A stretch of DNA of 64,000 bases, taken from positions 3,410,001 through 3,474,000 of the forward strand of contig NZ_CP102770.1 in NCBI RefSeq assembly GCF_038561935.1. Direction: 5' to 3'. Within the stretch, counting starts at the first letter, position 1. Each line of letters starts with the position of its first letter. Below, piece by piece: positions 45,274 to 56,082 of the stretch. The DNA is from Myxococcus stipitatus (GTDB lineage Bacteria > Myxococcota > Myxococcia > Myxococcales > Myxococcaceae). The notes below the pieces were generated by a model. That model was not told the DNA's origin and did not search any database. It was given only the letters and a program-made list of their open reading frames with translations. Made by a program: the position numbers and the translations under genes.

Positions 45274-46026
45274 ATGGCCCGCCTGCTGGCACATGAAGTC
45301 GAAGACCCCCGCCCGTGCAGCTACCTGCCGGAGCGGCAGGCGTCGCTGGAGAACCTGGTGATGCAGGACGTGTCACCGGAGGAGTACGAGCACCTCCTGG
45401 TGCGCGGGTGGCGGCGCTTTGGCCCGGTGTACTTCCGTCCCGCGTGTGCCGACTGCCACGAGTGTGTCTCCCTGCGCGTCCCGGTGGAGACGTTCCGCCC
45501 CAACCGCAGCCAGCGCCGGGCCCGGGCCGCGTGCGCGCACCTGCGCGTGGAGGTGGGCCGGCCTCGCGTGGACGAGGAGCGGCTCGCGCTCTACCGCGCG
45601 TGGCACGCGGAGCGGGAGTCGTCGCGGGACTGGGAGCCCTCGCCGCTGACCGTGCGTGAGTACTCGCTCCAGTTCGCCTTCCCGCATCCGTCCGCGCGCG
45701 AGGTGGCCTTCTACGACGACAGCCCGGAGGACGGCCCGCGGCTGGTGGCGCTGGGCATCTGCGACGAGACGCCGAACGCCTGGAGCGCGGTGTACTTCTT
45801 CTACGACCCGGCCTTCGCGGGGCTCTCCCTGGGCACGGCGAACGTGGTGTTCCAGGTGGAGCTGGCGCGCTCGCGCGGCATCCCCCACGTGTACCTGGGC
45901 TACCGCGTCCAGGCGTGCGCGTCGCTGCGCTACAAGGGCGCGTTCCGCCCGCATGAGCTCCTGACGACGCGCCCCGCGCTGGAGGCGCCTCCCGCGTGGG
46001 CCCCCGCGGACGACGCGTCGGAGTGA
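45274..46026 (+). CDS. bpt: Aspartate/glutamate leucyltransferase (bacterial arginyl-transferase homologue)
   Basis: A 250-aa Bpt/ATE family enzyme. It transfers Leu from Leu-tRNA to N-terminal Asp or Glu of proteins, marking them for ClpS/ClpAP (N-degron pathway). The N-terminal domain has PCSYLPERQASLENLVM and the Cys pattern FRPACADCHECVSLRVPVE. The C-terminal domain has SAVYFFYDPAFAGLSLGTAN and HVYLGYRVQACASLRYKGAFRPHELL, diagnostic of the family. RBS GGAGGG precedes ATG 45274. The length fits Bpt (~235-250 aa). It ends 4 nt from the convergent hydrolase stop. Confidence 0.95.
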   Translation: MARLLAHEVEDPRPCSYLPERQASLENLVMQDVSPEEYEHLLVRGWRRFGPVYFRPACADCHECVSLRVPVETFRPNRSQRRARAACAHLRVEVGRPRVDEERLALYRAWHAERESSRDWEPSPLTVREYSLQFAFPHPSAREVAFYDDSPEDGPRLVALGICDETPNAWSAVYFFYDPAFAGLSLGTANVVFQVELARSRGIPHVYLGYRVQACASLRYKGAFRPHELLTTRPALEAPPAWAPADDASE

Positions 46027-46030
46027 CGCT

Positions 46031-46930
46031 TCAGCTCGCGCCGAGCAGCGCCCGGTCGAAGTGCTCGCGCAGCCGGCGCGCGTACTCCTCGGGGGCCACG
46101 CGGGAGTACTCGCCGTGGCCCGCGCCCGGGACGACCCACAGGGACTTGGGCTCACAGGCCGCGCGGAAGAGGCTGGCCTGGAGCTTGGAAGGCGCGTCCG
46201 GGTCCACATCGCCGTTGACGAGCAGGAGCGGCCGTCCTTGCAGCCGGCACATGCCGTCGATGGGGCGCACGGCGTCCACGTCCACGCCCGCGCCGCGCAG
46301 CGTCCACAGCACGGGCTCCGCGCTCAGCGCGCCCCAGCGGCCGTAGCCGGAGTACACGTCCGCCTCCAGCGCGGGATACGCGCCCGCCGCGGCCACGGCC
46401 TTCACGCGCGGGTCCGACTCCGCCACGAGCAGCGACGTGGTGCCGCCCATGGAGAAGCCGAACAGCCCCAGCTTCGCCGGGTCCACGTCCTGGCGCCGCG
46501 AGACGAAGTCCAGCGCGGCCACCACGTCGTGCCGCTCGCCATCGCCCCACGTCACGCGGTCTCCGCCGCTCTCGCCATGCGCGCGCAGGTCGAACAACAG
46601 CACGCCGTAGCCGGCGCGGGCGAGCGCGCGCGCCTCGAACAGGAGCTGCGCGCGGTTGCCCGCGAAGCCATGCACCAGCACCACCGCGGCGCGGTTGCGC
46701 GACGGCACATACCAGCCGCGCAGCGCGAGGCCCTCCGCGCTGGTGAAGCTCACGTCCTCCAACCCCGAGAGCTCCTCCCGCGCGACGGGCCGCTCCACTG
46801 GCACGTGCGGAGGATGAAGCAACCCCTGGCCGATACGATGACCCCGCCAGGTCAACACACCACCCACCATGAGCATCGCCAGCGTCGGCGCCAGCAAGAC
46901 GATAGGGCGAGGTTTCAGGAATGTTTTCAC
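46031..46930 (-). CDS. Alpha/beta hydrolase, membrane-anchored
   Basis: A 299-aa alpha/beta hydrolase. An N-terminal hydrophobic stretch (IVLLAPTLAMLMVGGVL) is a signal anchor. The oxyanion region is AAVVLVHGFAGNRAQ, the nucleophile elbow is LGLFGFSMGGTTSLL (GFSMG), the acid is in LLLVNGDVDPDAP, and the catalytic His is in VVPGAGHGEYS. The set resembles the BAAT/BEM46-type serine hydrolases of unknown substrate. It is convergent with bpt and divergent from the GT4 gene. Confidence 0.9.
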   Translation of the reverse strand: MKTFLKPRPIVLLAPTLAMLMVGGVLTWRGHRIGQGLLHPPHVPVERPVAREELSGLEDVSFTSAEGLALRGWYVPSRNRAAVVLVHGFAGNRAQLLFEARALARAGYGVLLFDLRAHGESGGDRVTWGDGERHDVVAALDFVSRRQDVDPAKLGLFGFSMGGTTSLLVAESDPRVKAVAAAGAYPALEADVYSGYGRWGALSAEPVLWTLRGAGVDVDAVRPIDGMCRLQGRPLLLVNGDVDPDAPSKLQASLFRAACEPKSLWVVPGAGHGEYSRVAPEEYARRLREHFDRALLGAS

Positions 46931-47071
46931 AGGAAAGGGAGCCCCCGGAGAGGGATGCCAGCTTAATCAAGTCTCGCTAGTGTATGCGCGAGGGGGAATG
47001 AGACATTCGCGTGGTTGGCGCGTGTACGTCCTTGGGTTACCCTGGACCTGCCTTCTCGTGATTGGGGGCAG

Positions 47072-48235
47072 ATGCTGGTACCTGTGCCGCGAGAAGCCGC
47101 GAAAGACACCCGAGACTCCCGCCCCAAGCGCATCCTTTTTACGCTGGTTTTCCTGGGTTCTGGGGGCATCGAGCGCTCGGTGTGCAACGTGATGGCGGGC
47201 CTGGACCCCCGGCGTTTCGCCACCCGGTTGTTCTTCCATCACCGGCCGCCTCCGGACCGGGAGGACCGGCTGCCTCGCAACGCGAAGGTCTCCTGGGCCA
47301 CGGACTCCTACGACTACCACCGGCAGAACCTGCCGCTGTACCTCTGGCACCTGCTGCGCCATGCGCGCGAGGCCGACGTCATCGTCGCGGGCCAGGAGGG
47401 GCGGGCGGCGCTGCTGGCGTGTCTGGCGGGGCGGCTGCTCGGCAAGCCCGTGGTGGGGATGATCCACTTCGACTGGGGCGCGTTCCATCGCGAGCAGCCT
47501 CGCCGCCAGCTCTGGGGCCTGCGCCTGCTCTACCCGCGCATGAAGCGCATCATCGCCTGTGGGCAGGACACGGCGCGCTCCTTCCAGGCCCTGGTGCCGG
47601 TGCCCGACGGGCAGCTCCAGGTCATCCCCAACTTCGTGGACGGTGACGCCGTGCGCGCCGCCGCCGAGGCCCCCCTTCCGGACTGGGCGCCGCCCATCTT
47701 CCAGAAGCCCGTGGTCATCGCGGTGGGCCGGCTGGAGCCCCAGAAGGGCTTCGACGTCCTCATCCGGAGCCACGCCCTGGCCCGCCAGCGCGGCGTGGAC
47801 CACCACCTGCTCATCCTCGGGGTGGGCTCGTTGGAGGTCGAACTGAAGGCCCTGGCGCGCTCGCTGGGGGTGGAGTCCACGGTCTTCATGCCGGGGTTCG
47901 CGGCCAATCCGCACGCGCTGATGCGCAGGTCGGCGGTGTTCGCGCTGTCCTCGCGGTTCGAGGGCCTGCCCATGGTGCTGCTGGAGGCGCTCGCGCTGGG
48001 GTGCCCGGTGGTCAGCACGGACTGTCCCTCGGGGCCTGCGGAGGTGCTGGAGCATGGCCGGCACGGGGTGATGGTGCCGATGGAGGACGCCCAGGCGTTG
48101 TCCCAGGCGCTGGGGCGCGTCGTCTCGGACGAGGTGCACCGCCAGGACCTCTCCCGCCGGGCGCGGGCGCGGGCGGAGGAGCTGTCCGCGGCCCGGGCCC
48201 TGGAGGCGTGGGACTCCTTGCTGTCGTCCCTCTGA
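47072..48235 (+). CDS. Family 4 glycosyltransferase
   Basis: A 387-aa GT-B fold enzyme. The N-terminal domain starts [20 protein letters not shown] (glycine loop GSGGIE). The C-terminal GT4 domain includes [31 protein letters not shown], and the E-x7-E motif in [25 protein letters not shown] 47072 has GGGGGCAG upstream; the frame is open 19 codons earlier. It probably adds a sugar to a lipid-linked or surface glycan. It is followed by glnS 119 nt later, with no clear functional tie. Confidence 0.92.
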   Translation: MLVPVPREAAKDTRDSRPKRILFTLVFLGSGGIERSVCNVMAGLDPRRFATRLFFHHRPPPDREDRLPRNAKVSWATDSYDYHRQNLPLYLWHLLRHAREADVIVAGQEGRAALLACLAGRLLGKPVVGMIHFDWGAFHREQPRRQLWGLRLLYPRMKRIIACGQDTARSFQALVPVPDGQLQVIPNFVDGDAVRAAAEAPLPDWAPPIFQKPVVIAVGRLEPQKGFDVLIRSHALARQRGVDHHLLILGVGSLEVELKALARSLGVESTVFMPGFAANPHALMRRSAVFALSSRFEGLPMVLLEALALGCPVVSTDCPSGPAEVLEHGRHGVMVPMEDAQALSQALGRVVSDEVHRQDLSRRARARAEELSAARALEAWDSLLSSL

Positions 48236-48354
48236 GGGGCGGGCGGAAGGGGGGAGGGGCTCCGGGTGTTGTGCATCGAGGCACACCGGGAATGGCCGGG
48301 GAGCAAGGAATCGCTTGCCGGCTCCGGGCGGCTTCACGAGGATTCGCCCCCACC

Positions 48355-50043
<1,689 letters not shown>

Positions 50044-50335
50044 TTCCCTGAGACGACGCTGAGGGGCCACCCCCGTGGTTCGAGGGTGGCTCCCGGTGTT
50101 CTTCGGAGGGATGTTCCTGCCCACGGTGCTCGTGGAGGTCTGGGCGGGGGCGTGCGCGGCTGCCCATGGGGCGAGGTGCTCTGAGGTGAAGCCCGGCCCC
50201 AGGAAGAAGGTGTGCCGTGAGCCACCGCCCCTCATGCACTCCGGCGACGCCGCGAGACGTTGGGCGACCGAACCCCCACGTGCCGCGAGGGCTCCCGCAT
50301 CTTCCGTTCCGTCCCGTCTCCTCGGAGGAACGCTC

Positions 50336-51577
50336 ATGCGCGCCGTGCCCCTGCTTGCCCTCATCCTTCCGCTGTCCCTCGCCCAGGCGCAGGGCCTCTC
50401 GGGACAGTCCTCTTCCCCGGCTCGTGACGGGCAGGGCGTTCAGTCAGGGCTGTTCACCCTTGTGGTGCCCACCGTCGCAGCCGCGAGTACACCGGCTGTC
50501 GCGTCACCGCCGTTCGCCCAAGTCATCGAGCGCGAAGTGCCCGCGCTCATGAAAGAGGCGCACATCCCAGGCGCGGCCGTGGGGCTGATTGTCGGCGGCA
50601 AGCTGGTCTACGCGAAGGGCTTCGGCTTCGCGGACCACGCGGGCAAGGTGCCCGTGACGGCCGACACGGTGTTCATCGCCGCCTCGCTGTCGAAGCCCAT
50701 CGCGAGCTGGGTGACGATGCGTCTGGCCGAGCAGGGACGCGTGCGATTGGATGCGCCGGTGGCCGAGGTGCTGTCTGCGTGGCCGCTGGCGAAGAATGAC
50801 GCGTTCGACCACCGGCGGATAACGATTCGCCACCTGCTGTCGCACACTGCGGGCACGACCCTGGGCGGGTATCAAGGCTGGCTCGGCTTCAAGGAGCTGC
50901 CGAGCCTGGAGGAGTCGCTGGCTGGCAACACCAACGGCCGTGGCGCGGTGGAGCTGTTCGCGCCGGCTGGTGCGAAGTTTGAGTACTCGGGCGGTGGCTA
51001 CACCCTGATGCAGCTGGCCATCGAGCGGACCACCCGGCGCAAGTATTCGGACCTGGCGCGGGAGCTGGTGTTCCGCCCGCTGGGCATGAAGCACAGCAGT
51101 GTCGCCATGACGCCCGAGGTTCTGGCCGGTGCGGCGCAGGGACACGACGACGAGGGCAAGCCGGTGCCGGTGCGCTACTACGTCGAACAGGCGCCTTCGT
51201 CCTTGACCACCACGGTCCGCGACTTCGCCCGCTGGATGATGGCCAGCATGGCGAACACCACCGGGCCGCGTCTGCTGTCCCCGGCGCAACTGGCCCAGCT
51301 CTACACCCCCGCGGAGCTGAGCACGCCGCGCGCGCCCGGTGAGGCGGTCTATGGCCTGGGTCACTTCATCGAACGCCTGGGCGATGGAAGCACCGCCGTG
51401 GGCCATGATGGGCGCAACCAGGCCGGCTTCCGCGCGAAGTTCTTGATGCGTCCGCAATCCGGCGACGGCATCGTCTTCTTCAGCAATGCTCGCAGCGGCC
51501 TCGCCTTGGACCGCATCGTCTGCCTTTGGGGAGCGGACGTGGCCAAGGTCGATGCGGCGACGGCCTGCGAGAAGTAG
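50336..51577 (+). CDS. Secreted serine beta-lactamase-like hydrolase
   Basis: A 413-aa class C/esterase-type serine hydrolase (Pfam Beta-lactamase group) with a Sec signal (MRAVPLLALILPLSLAQAQ). The three motifs are S117-L-S-K120 (AASLSKPIAS), Y217-S-G (FEYSGGGY) and GHDG near the C-terminus. Substrates may be peptidoglycan peptides, beta-lactams or esters. The first ~45 residues, RBS (GGAGGAA) and upstream region are near-copies of those of the alpha/beta hydrolase at 54,102, so the gene captured a foreign promoter and signal peptide. The open frame upstream of ATG 50336 is not coding. Confidence 0.92.
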   Translation: MRAVPLLALILPLSLAQAQGLSGQSSSPARDGQGVQSGLFTLVVPTVAAASTPAVASPPFAQVIEREVPALMKEAHIPGAAVGLIVGGKLVYAKGFGFADHAGKVPVTADTVFIAASLSKPIASWVTMRLAEQGRVRLDAPVAEVLSAWPLAKNDAFDHRRITIRHLLSHTAGTTLGGYQGWLGFKELPSLEESLAGNTNGRGAVELFAPAGAKFEYSGGGYTLMQLAIERTTRRKYSDLARELVFRPLGMKHSSVAMTPEVLAGAAQGHDDEGKPVPVRYYVEQAPSSLTTTVRDFARWMMASMANTTGPRLLSPAQLAQLYTPAELSTPRAPGEAVYGLGHFIERLGDGSTAVGHDGRNQAGFRAKFLMRPQSGDGIVFFSNARSGLALDRIVCLWGADVAKVDAATACEK

Positions 51578-51583
51578 TGGGGC

Positions 51584-52276
51584 CTACGCCTCCAGCCGCT
51601 TGCGCAGGAGGGACAGTCGGCTGCGGCCCACCGGCAGTCGTGTTCCATCCTTCAATTCCACGGCCGTGCGCGAGCCCTCCGAGGTGACGAGCTCGCGGAT
51701 GTCCGCCACTCGGACGAGATAGGAGCGATGGATGCGGAAGAAGTCGGCGGGGAGCAGTTGCTCGAGTCGCTCCAGGCTCTTCTCGCTCAGCTCGGTGCCA
51801 CCTCCGCGCAGGACCAGCTCCGCGTAGTCACCAGCGCCTTGGATGTACGCGACGGAGTCCAAGGGGACGAGGACCACGCCTCCGCCCTTCCTCACCGCGA
51901 GGGTGCGCAAGGGGGCAGCCGCGCGACTCCCCACGCGGCCGAGCGCGAGGGCGAGTCGCTCCGGCGTGTACGGCTTGGGCACGAAGTCCAGCACGCCGAG
52001 CTCGAAGGCGCGCAGGGCCTGGTCGGTGTTCGCGGAGACCACCACCGTCTGGAAGGAGCCTGCTGTCGCCTCCGCGAGCAGCGTGAAGCCGTCTTCGCCC
52101 GAGAGATTCAGGTCCAGCAGCAGCACGTCGATATCGCGTCCGGCCAGCAGCGCGCGAGCCTCATCCAGACTCGAGCAGACGCGAGGCGCCGCGGAGCCCG
52201 GCCCCAGCCACTGTTCACAAAGCCGGGCCAGGCGCCGCGCAGCGAGAGGCTCGTCCTCCACGATGAGCAGCCTCAT
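51584..52276 (-). CDS. LytTR-family response regulator
   Basis: A 230-aa response regulator. The receiver domain starts MRLLIVEDEPLAARRL, with the phosphorylated Asp in DVLLLDLNLSGEDGF, Thr/Ser in VVVSANTD and Lys in DFVPKPYTPE. The C-terminal LytTR DNA-binding domain has VLVPLDSVAYIQGAGDYAEL and FFRIHRSYLVRVADIREL. Its ATG (52276) overlaps the kinase stop (ATGA), so the pair is translationally coupled. Probable targets are the adjacent secreted-hydrolase genes (inference). Confidence 0.95.
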   Translation of the reverse strand: MRLLIVEDEPLAARRLARLCEQWLGPGSAAPRVCSSLDEARALLAGRDIDVLLLDLNLSGEDGFTLLAEATAGSFQTVVVSANTDQALRAFELGVLDFVPKPYTPERLALALGRVGSRAAAPLRTLAVRKGGGVVLVPLDSVAYIQGAGDYAELVLRGGGTELSEKSLERLEQLLPADFFRIHRSYLVRVADIRELVTSEGSRTAVELKDGTRLPVGRSRLSLLRKRLEA

Positions 52277-53976
52277 GCCGGCACCTCCACTCGCGTCATC
52301 CATCCTGCCTCGGTGGGCCCGTCCTGGAGTCCCCACGCACCGGGGAACGCCTCCTCCAGTCGTGCGCGCAGGTAGCGTGAGCCGGTGCCCTCACCGCCCC
52401 CTTGTCCCGCGCCCGTGCCTCGGGGAGCGAGGAACACGTAGCGCCGCCGGGTCCGCGTGCCCTCGGAGAAGAGACTGCCCTGGAGCCGGAAGGTGTGGGG
52501 CGAGACGTAGCGGTTGTGACTGAAGGCATTCTCCAGCAGCGTATGCAGCAGCGCGGGAGGGACGGGGGCATCGAGGTCCACGCCCTCGGCCTCGAGTTGG
52601 AAGGCGGTGCCCTGTCGGCAGCCCATGACGTCCAGGTGGGCGCGGCACAGTTCGAGCTCTCGGGCGAGGGGGATGGTTCGCTCACCCGAGACGGCGAGCA
52701 GGTGCCGGTACGCCGTGCCGAGCGCCTCGATGAAGCGCACGGCCTGCGCGGGCTGCGTCTCCACCCACTCGCTCAGCGCGCCGAGCGTGTTCATCAAGAA
52801 GTGCGGCTGCAGGCTGCGCTTGAGCAGCTCCAGTTGCAGTCGCTCCGCGGAGCGTGTCGCGCTCTCCAGTCGTTCCTGCTGACGGCGCTGCTGCTGCGCA
52901 TGGACCACCGTGAGACACAGCAACAGTCCACCGAAGGCGAGGAAGAACCCCCGGTCGGAGAAGCCCCAAGGTTCCAACAGGTAGAGCGCCCCGGCGAAGC
53001 CGAGCCCCGCCAGCGCGCCCAGGGCCCCGGGTTCTCCCCTCCGCCTCGCACGTACCACGAGCAGCGTGGAGACGACGAGCGAAGCCCCGAGCGCGACGCC
53101 CTGCTTGTTGTCGAACCCCGGAACGAAGGCGAGCGAGAGCACTCCGAGCCCGAGTCCCATCCATCGCAGCCACCCGCGTGGTTCGCCGAAGGCCGCATGC
53201 ACCGTCGCCGGCAGCAGCGAGGCCACCGCCAGCACGGCCACGGCCAGCAGTCGCAGCCGCACCGCATGCAGCGGATAGAGGTAGTTGGTGAGCCCGCGCC
53301 ATGCCTCCAAGAGGACGAGCGCCGCGGCGGCGAGACACAGCACGCCGAGCAGCAGCGTCGCGAGTCCTCCGCGAGCGAGCCGCACGCGCACGAGGTGGTA
53401 GAGCCCCATCAGCACCAGCGCGCCCAGCGTGCAAAGCGCGGGCATCAGGCCAAACATCCGAGACTGCGCGAGGGCCACGGCCTCGCCCACCTGCAGGCGA
53501 TGCAAGGTCCCCACGGGCTGGAAGCCGAGCTGGTGCGCGGAGATGCGCATCGTCAACAGATGGGGACCTGGAGTGCTGAGCTCGGGAGGGAGTGGGAGCT
53601 GGGCATCGATACGCCCCGGAAGCTCCTCGGCCGATGTTCGCCCCACCTGTCCGTTGCGGCCCAGGGGCTTGCCGTCCCACCAGGCATCCCACGACCCGAG
53701 CATCGACAGGGCGAGGGCCGGCGTCGGAGCTCCTGCTTCACGTGGAGGCACCTCCACCTGCGTACGCATCCAGAAGGGGCCGGCTCCTTCGTTCACCTGG
53801 TGTCTATCCACCGTGCGCCACCCGCGAGAGTCGTTGGAGAGCGCCACCTCCACGGGGAGAGCCTCGGCGTTCACCTGCACCTGTCCCTCTTGTGCGGAGG
53901 GCAGGGCGGCGGAGGCGGCGAGCGAGAGCGCGAGGACTCCCGCGATGGAGGCGGACGACATCATGGGGCGCAGCAT
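52273..53976 (-). CDS. LytS/YehU-type sensor histidine kinase, 7TM-like
   Basis: A 567-aa membrane kinase. A signal-like segment (SIAGVLALSLAASAALPSA) is followed by a periplasmic beta-rich domain of about 170 residues, then seven or so hydrophobic helices (GLMPALCTLGALVLMGL to GGLLLCLTVVHA), a 7TMR-DISM-like layout. The cytoplasmic kinase has the His_kinase H-box LQPHFLMNTLGALSEWVE and an HATPase N-box ALLHTLLENAFSHNRY; the ATP-lid Gly-rich part (GTGAGQGGGEGTGSRYL) is expanded. ATG 53976 is one of two close starts; the other is 53964. It pairs with the LytTR regulator. Confidence 0.92.
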   Translation of the reverse strand: MLRPMMSSASIAGVLALSLAASAALPSAQEGQVQVNAEALPVEVALSNDSRGWRTVDRHQVNEGAGPFWMRTQVEVPPREAGAPTPALALSMLGSWDAWWDGKPLGRNGQVGRTSAEELPGRIDAQLPLPPELSTPGPHLLTMRISAHQLGFQPVGTLHRLQVGEAVALAQSRMFGLMPALCTLGALVLMGLYHLVRVRLARGGLATLLLGVLCLAAAALVLLEAWRGLTNYLYPLHAVRLRLLAVAVLAVASLLPATVHAAFGEPRGWLRWMGLGLGVLSLAFVPGFDNKQGVALGASLVVSTLLVVRARRRGEPGALGALAGLGFAGALYLLEPWGFSDRGFFLAFGGLLLCLTVVHAQQQRRQQERLESATRSAERLQLELLKRSLQPHFLMNTLGALSEWVETQPAQAVRFIEALGTAYRHLLAVSGERTIPLARELELCRAHLDVMGCRQGTAFQLEAEGVDLDAPVPPALLHTLLENAFSHNRYVSPHTFRLQGSLFSEGTRTRRRYVFLAPRGTGAGQGGGEGTGSRYLRARLEEAFPGAWGLQDGPTEAGWMTRVEVPA

Positions 53977-54101
53977 ACGCAGCGCGCTCTTGCTCCACGC
54001 GCGTTTCGGCGACGCCGCGAGACGTTGGGCGATGGGCGCCCCTGGCACCACGCGGCCCACCTCATCCTTCGAGCAGTCACCCCGCCCTCGGAGGAACGTT
54101 C

Positions 54102-55508
54102 ATGCGTGCCGTGCCCTTGCTTGCCCTCATCCTTCCGTTGTCCTTCGCCCAGGCCCAGAGCCTCCAGATGGAGCCCCACACCTTCCAGGCGCGTGACGGT
54201 CGCAGCGTCCAGGCGGAGCTGGGCACCCTCACCGTGCCGCTGCGCCACGCCCGTCCCGATGGCCCGGGATTGTCCCTGCGCTTCGTTCGCTTCAAGAGCA
54301 CGAACCCTTCGCCCGGAGCACCCATCGTCTACCTGGCCGGTGGCCCGGGCGGCTCTGGTATCGATGCCGCTCGTCATGGTCGCTTCGAGCTGTTCCTCGC
54401 CCTGCGTGAGGTGGCGGATGTCATCGCGTTGGACCAGCGCGGCACGGGCCAGTCGAACCCCCATCCCGAGCTGTATCAGCCCTGGTCCATCCCGCTGGAG
54501 CAGCCCGCCGACGAGGCGCTGCTCACCGACACGTTGAAGAAGGCCGCCGCCGAGGCGAGCCAGACCTGGGCCAAGGCCGGAGTGGACCTGGGTGCCTACA
54601 CCACGGAGGAGAACGCCGACGACCTGGAGATGCTCCGGAAGGCGCTGGGTGCGCCGAAGCTCAACCTCTGGGGCATCAGCTACGGCACCCACTTGGGGCT
54701 CTCGTATCTGCGCCGCCACACCCCGCGGGTGGAACGCCTCATCCTCGCGGGCATCGAGGGGCCGGACGACACCTGGAAGCGACCTGCCCACGCGGAGGCA
54801 CTGCTCGCGCAATGGGAGAGGGTGCTGCGTGCCGAGGGGGCACGAGGACCGGGTCTCAGAGCGCGATTGGCGACGTTGCTGAAGTCGCTGAAGCGCGAGC
54901 CGCGCACCGTCGAGTTCACGGACAAGGAGACGGGTGCGCGCCACATCTGGAAGCTCAGCCACTTCGACCTTCAGCGCACCATCTTCGAGTCCATGAGAGA
55001 CCCCGCCATCTTCCGGCGCTTCCTCACCATGCTTCCGGCGCTGGAGGCCGGGGACTATTCGCCGATGGTGCCCTTCGCGGGCATGCTGCGCGACGGGGTG
55101 CTGCGGCCGATGCCGCTCGCGATGGACGCGGCCTCCGGCGTGAGCCCGGCGCGACTTGCCCTCATCCAGCGGGAGGCGGCGAAGGCCCTGCTCGGTGGCA
55201 GCGTGAACCCCGGAGCACTGCAGGCGGGAGATGTGCCCGGAGTGCGAGACCTGGGGGAGTCCTTCCGAGGTCCGCTGAAGGCCGCGGTGCCCGTGCTCTT
55301 CATCAGCGGCACCCTGGATGGGCGCACGAGCCCGGACAACGCGGAGGTGCTGCGCCCCGGGCTCCCCCAGTCCACGCACCTGGTGCTGGTGGGATCGGGC
55401 CACGACGGCCTCTTCCAGTCGGACCCGCGCATCCTCGAGCGGATGAAGTCCTTCATGAAGGGCGAAGCGCTCCGCGATGAGCGCATGGAGATCAAGGCGA
55501 AGCCCTGA
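54102..55508 (+). CDS. Secreted alpha/beta hydrolase, TAP-like C-terminal domain
   Basis: A 468-aa secreted hydrolase with Sec signal MRAVPLLALILPLSFAQAQ and RBS GGAGGAA. The oxyanion strand is IVYLAGGPGGSGID, the nucleophile is in LNLWGISYGTHLGLSYL (GISYG), and the C-terminal part has VLFISGTLDGRTSP (Asp) and LVGSGHDGLFQ (His), matching the tripeptidyl-aminopeptidase-like (TAP) group. These cleave short peptides or esters in the periplasm or outside. The 5' region and first ~45 codons are duplicated at 50,243-50,473 in front of a different hydrolase. Confidence 0.93.
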   Translation: MRAVPLLALILPLSFAQAQSLQMEPHTFQARDGRSVQAELGTLTVPLRHARPDGPGLSLRFVRFKSTNPSPGAPIVYLAGGPGGSGIDAARHGRFELFLALREVADVIALDQRGTGQSNPHPELYQPWSIPLEQPADEALLTDTLKKAAAEASQTWAKAGVDLGAYTTEENADDLEMLRKALGAPKLNLWGISYGTHLGLSYLRRHTPRVERLILAGIEGPDDTWKRPAHAEALLAQWERVLRAEGARGPGLRARLATLLKSLKREPRTVEFTDKETGARHIWKLSHFDLQRTIFESMRDPAIFRRFLTMLPALEAGDYSPMVPFAGMLRDGVLRPMPLAMDAASGVSPARLALIQREAAKALLGGSVNPGALQAGDVPGVRDLGESFRGPLKAAVPVLFISGTLDGRTSPDNAEVLRPGLPQSTHLVLVGSGHDGLFQSDPRILERMKSFMKGEALRDERMEIKAKP

Positions 55509-55555
55509 CGCCGATATCTTGCCTGGAGTTCGTCGGCCTGCCCTTCAGCCGCCCG

Positions 55556-55939
55556 TCACTTCGAGGGCGGCACCCGGCATGCGGCGTGTCCCAGGATGAC
55601 GTCCCCGTCCACGGTGCTCGTGGGCGTGGGCGTCCAGCCGGCCGCGAGCCGGGCGTCGAGGAGCTCATCCGCGCTGGGGCGACGGTCCCACACGGAGACC
55701 GCGTTCACTCCGCCCAGTCACGTGGTGTCGAAGACGAGATAGCTCCCGTCCTTCCAGGGCACCACCACGTCGTGGGTGAACTCGTCCTGCACCACGACCT
55801 CGGTGACATCGCGAGGCGGCGTATCGCTGAAGCCCCAACGCACCACGTCCTGGAGCAGCGTGAGCGGAGCGAGCTCCCGCTCCAGCGCGTCACGCTGGTC
55901 ATGGGACAGGCCCATCCGGTCGTGGGTCAGCGATGCCAT
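55556..55939 (-). pseudogene. Small gene interrupted by an in-frame TGA
   Basis: From ATG 55939 the minus strand reads MASLTHDRMGLSHDQRDALE, ending in DGSYLVFDTT at TGA 55720-55718. In the same frame coding resumes at once (LGGVNAVSVWDRRPSADELL) and runs to a second TGA at 55556-55558. A 126-residue protein is split by one stop, most simply a nonsense mutation (CGA or TGC to TGA) or a sequencing error. No family was recognised. Either half could still be expressed. Confidence 0.7.
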
Positions 55940-56082
55940 GGCCTGGAGCGTAGCCCGTTTCCTCGGTTCCTGTCGGTGGCGCCCTCGACACGATGGGGCG
56001 CGGTCGAACTCGAGTCTCCTGCGACGAAAGTACCTGCGAGGACGGTGAGACATCAGCCCGCCTCGCTACCAGGAGAGTACCC

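Noticed and set aside
48001..48354. Possible extension of GlnRS upstream of 48,355
   Set aside because: It overlaps the end of the GT4 gene in another frame and is Gly/Arg-rich; the enzyme's conserved start is at 48355.
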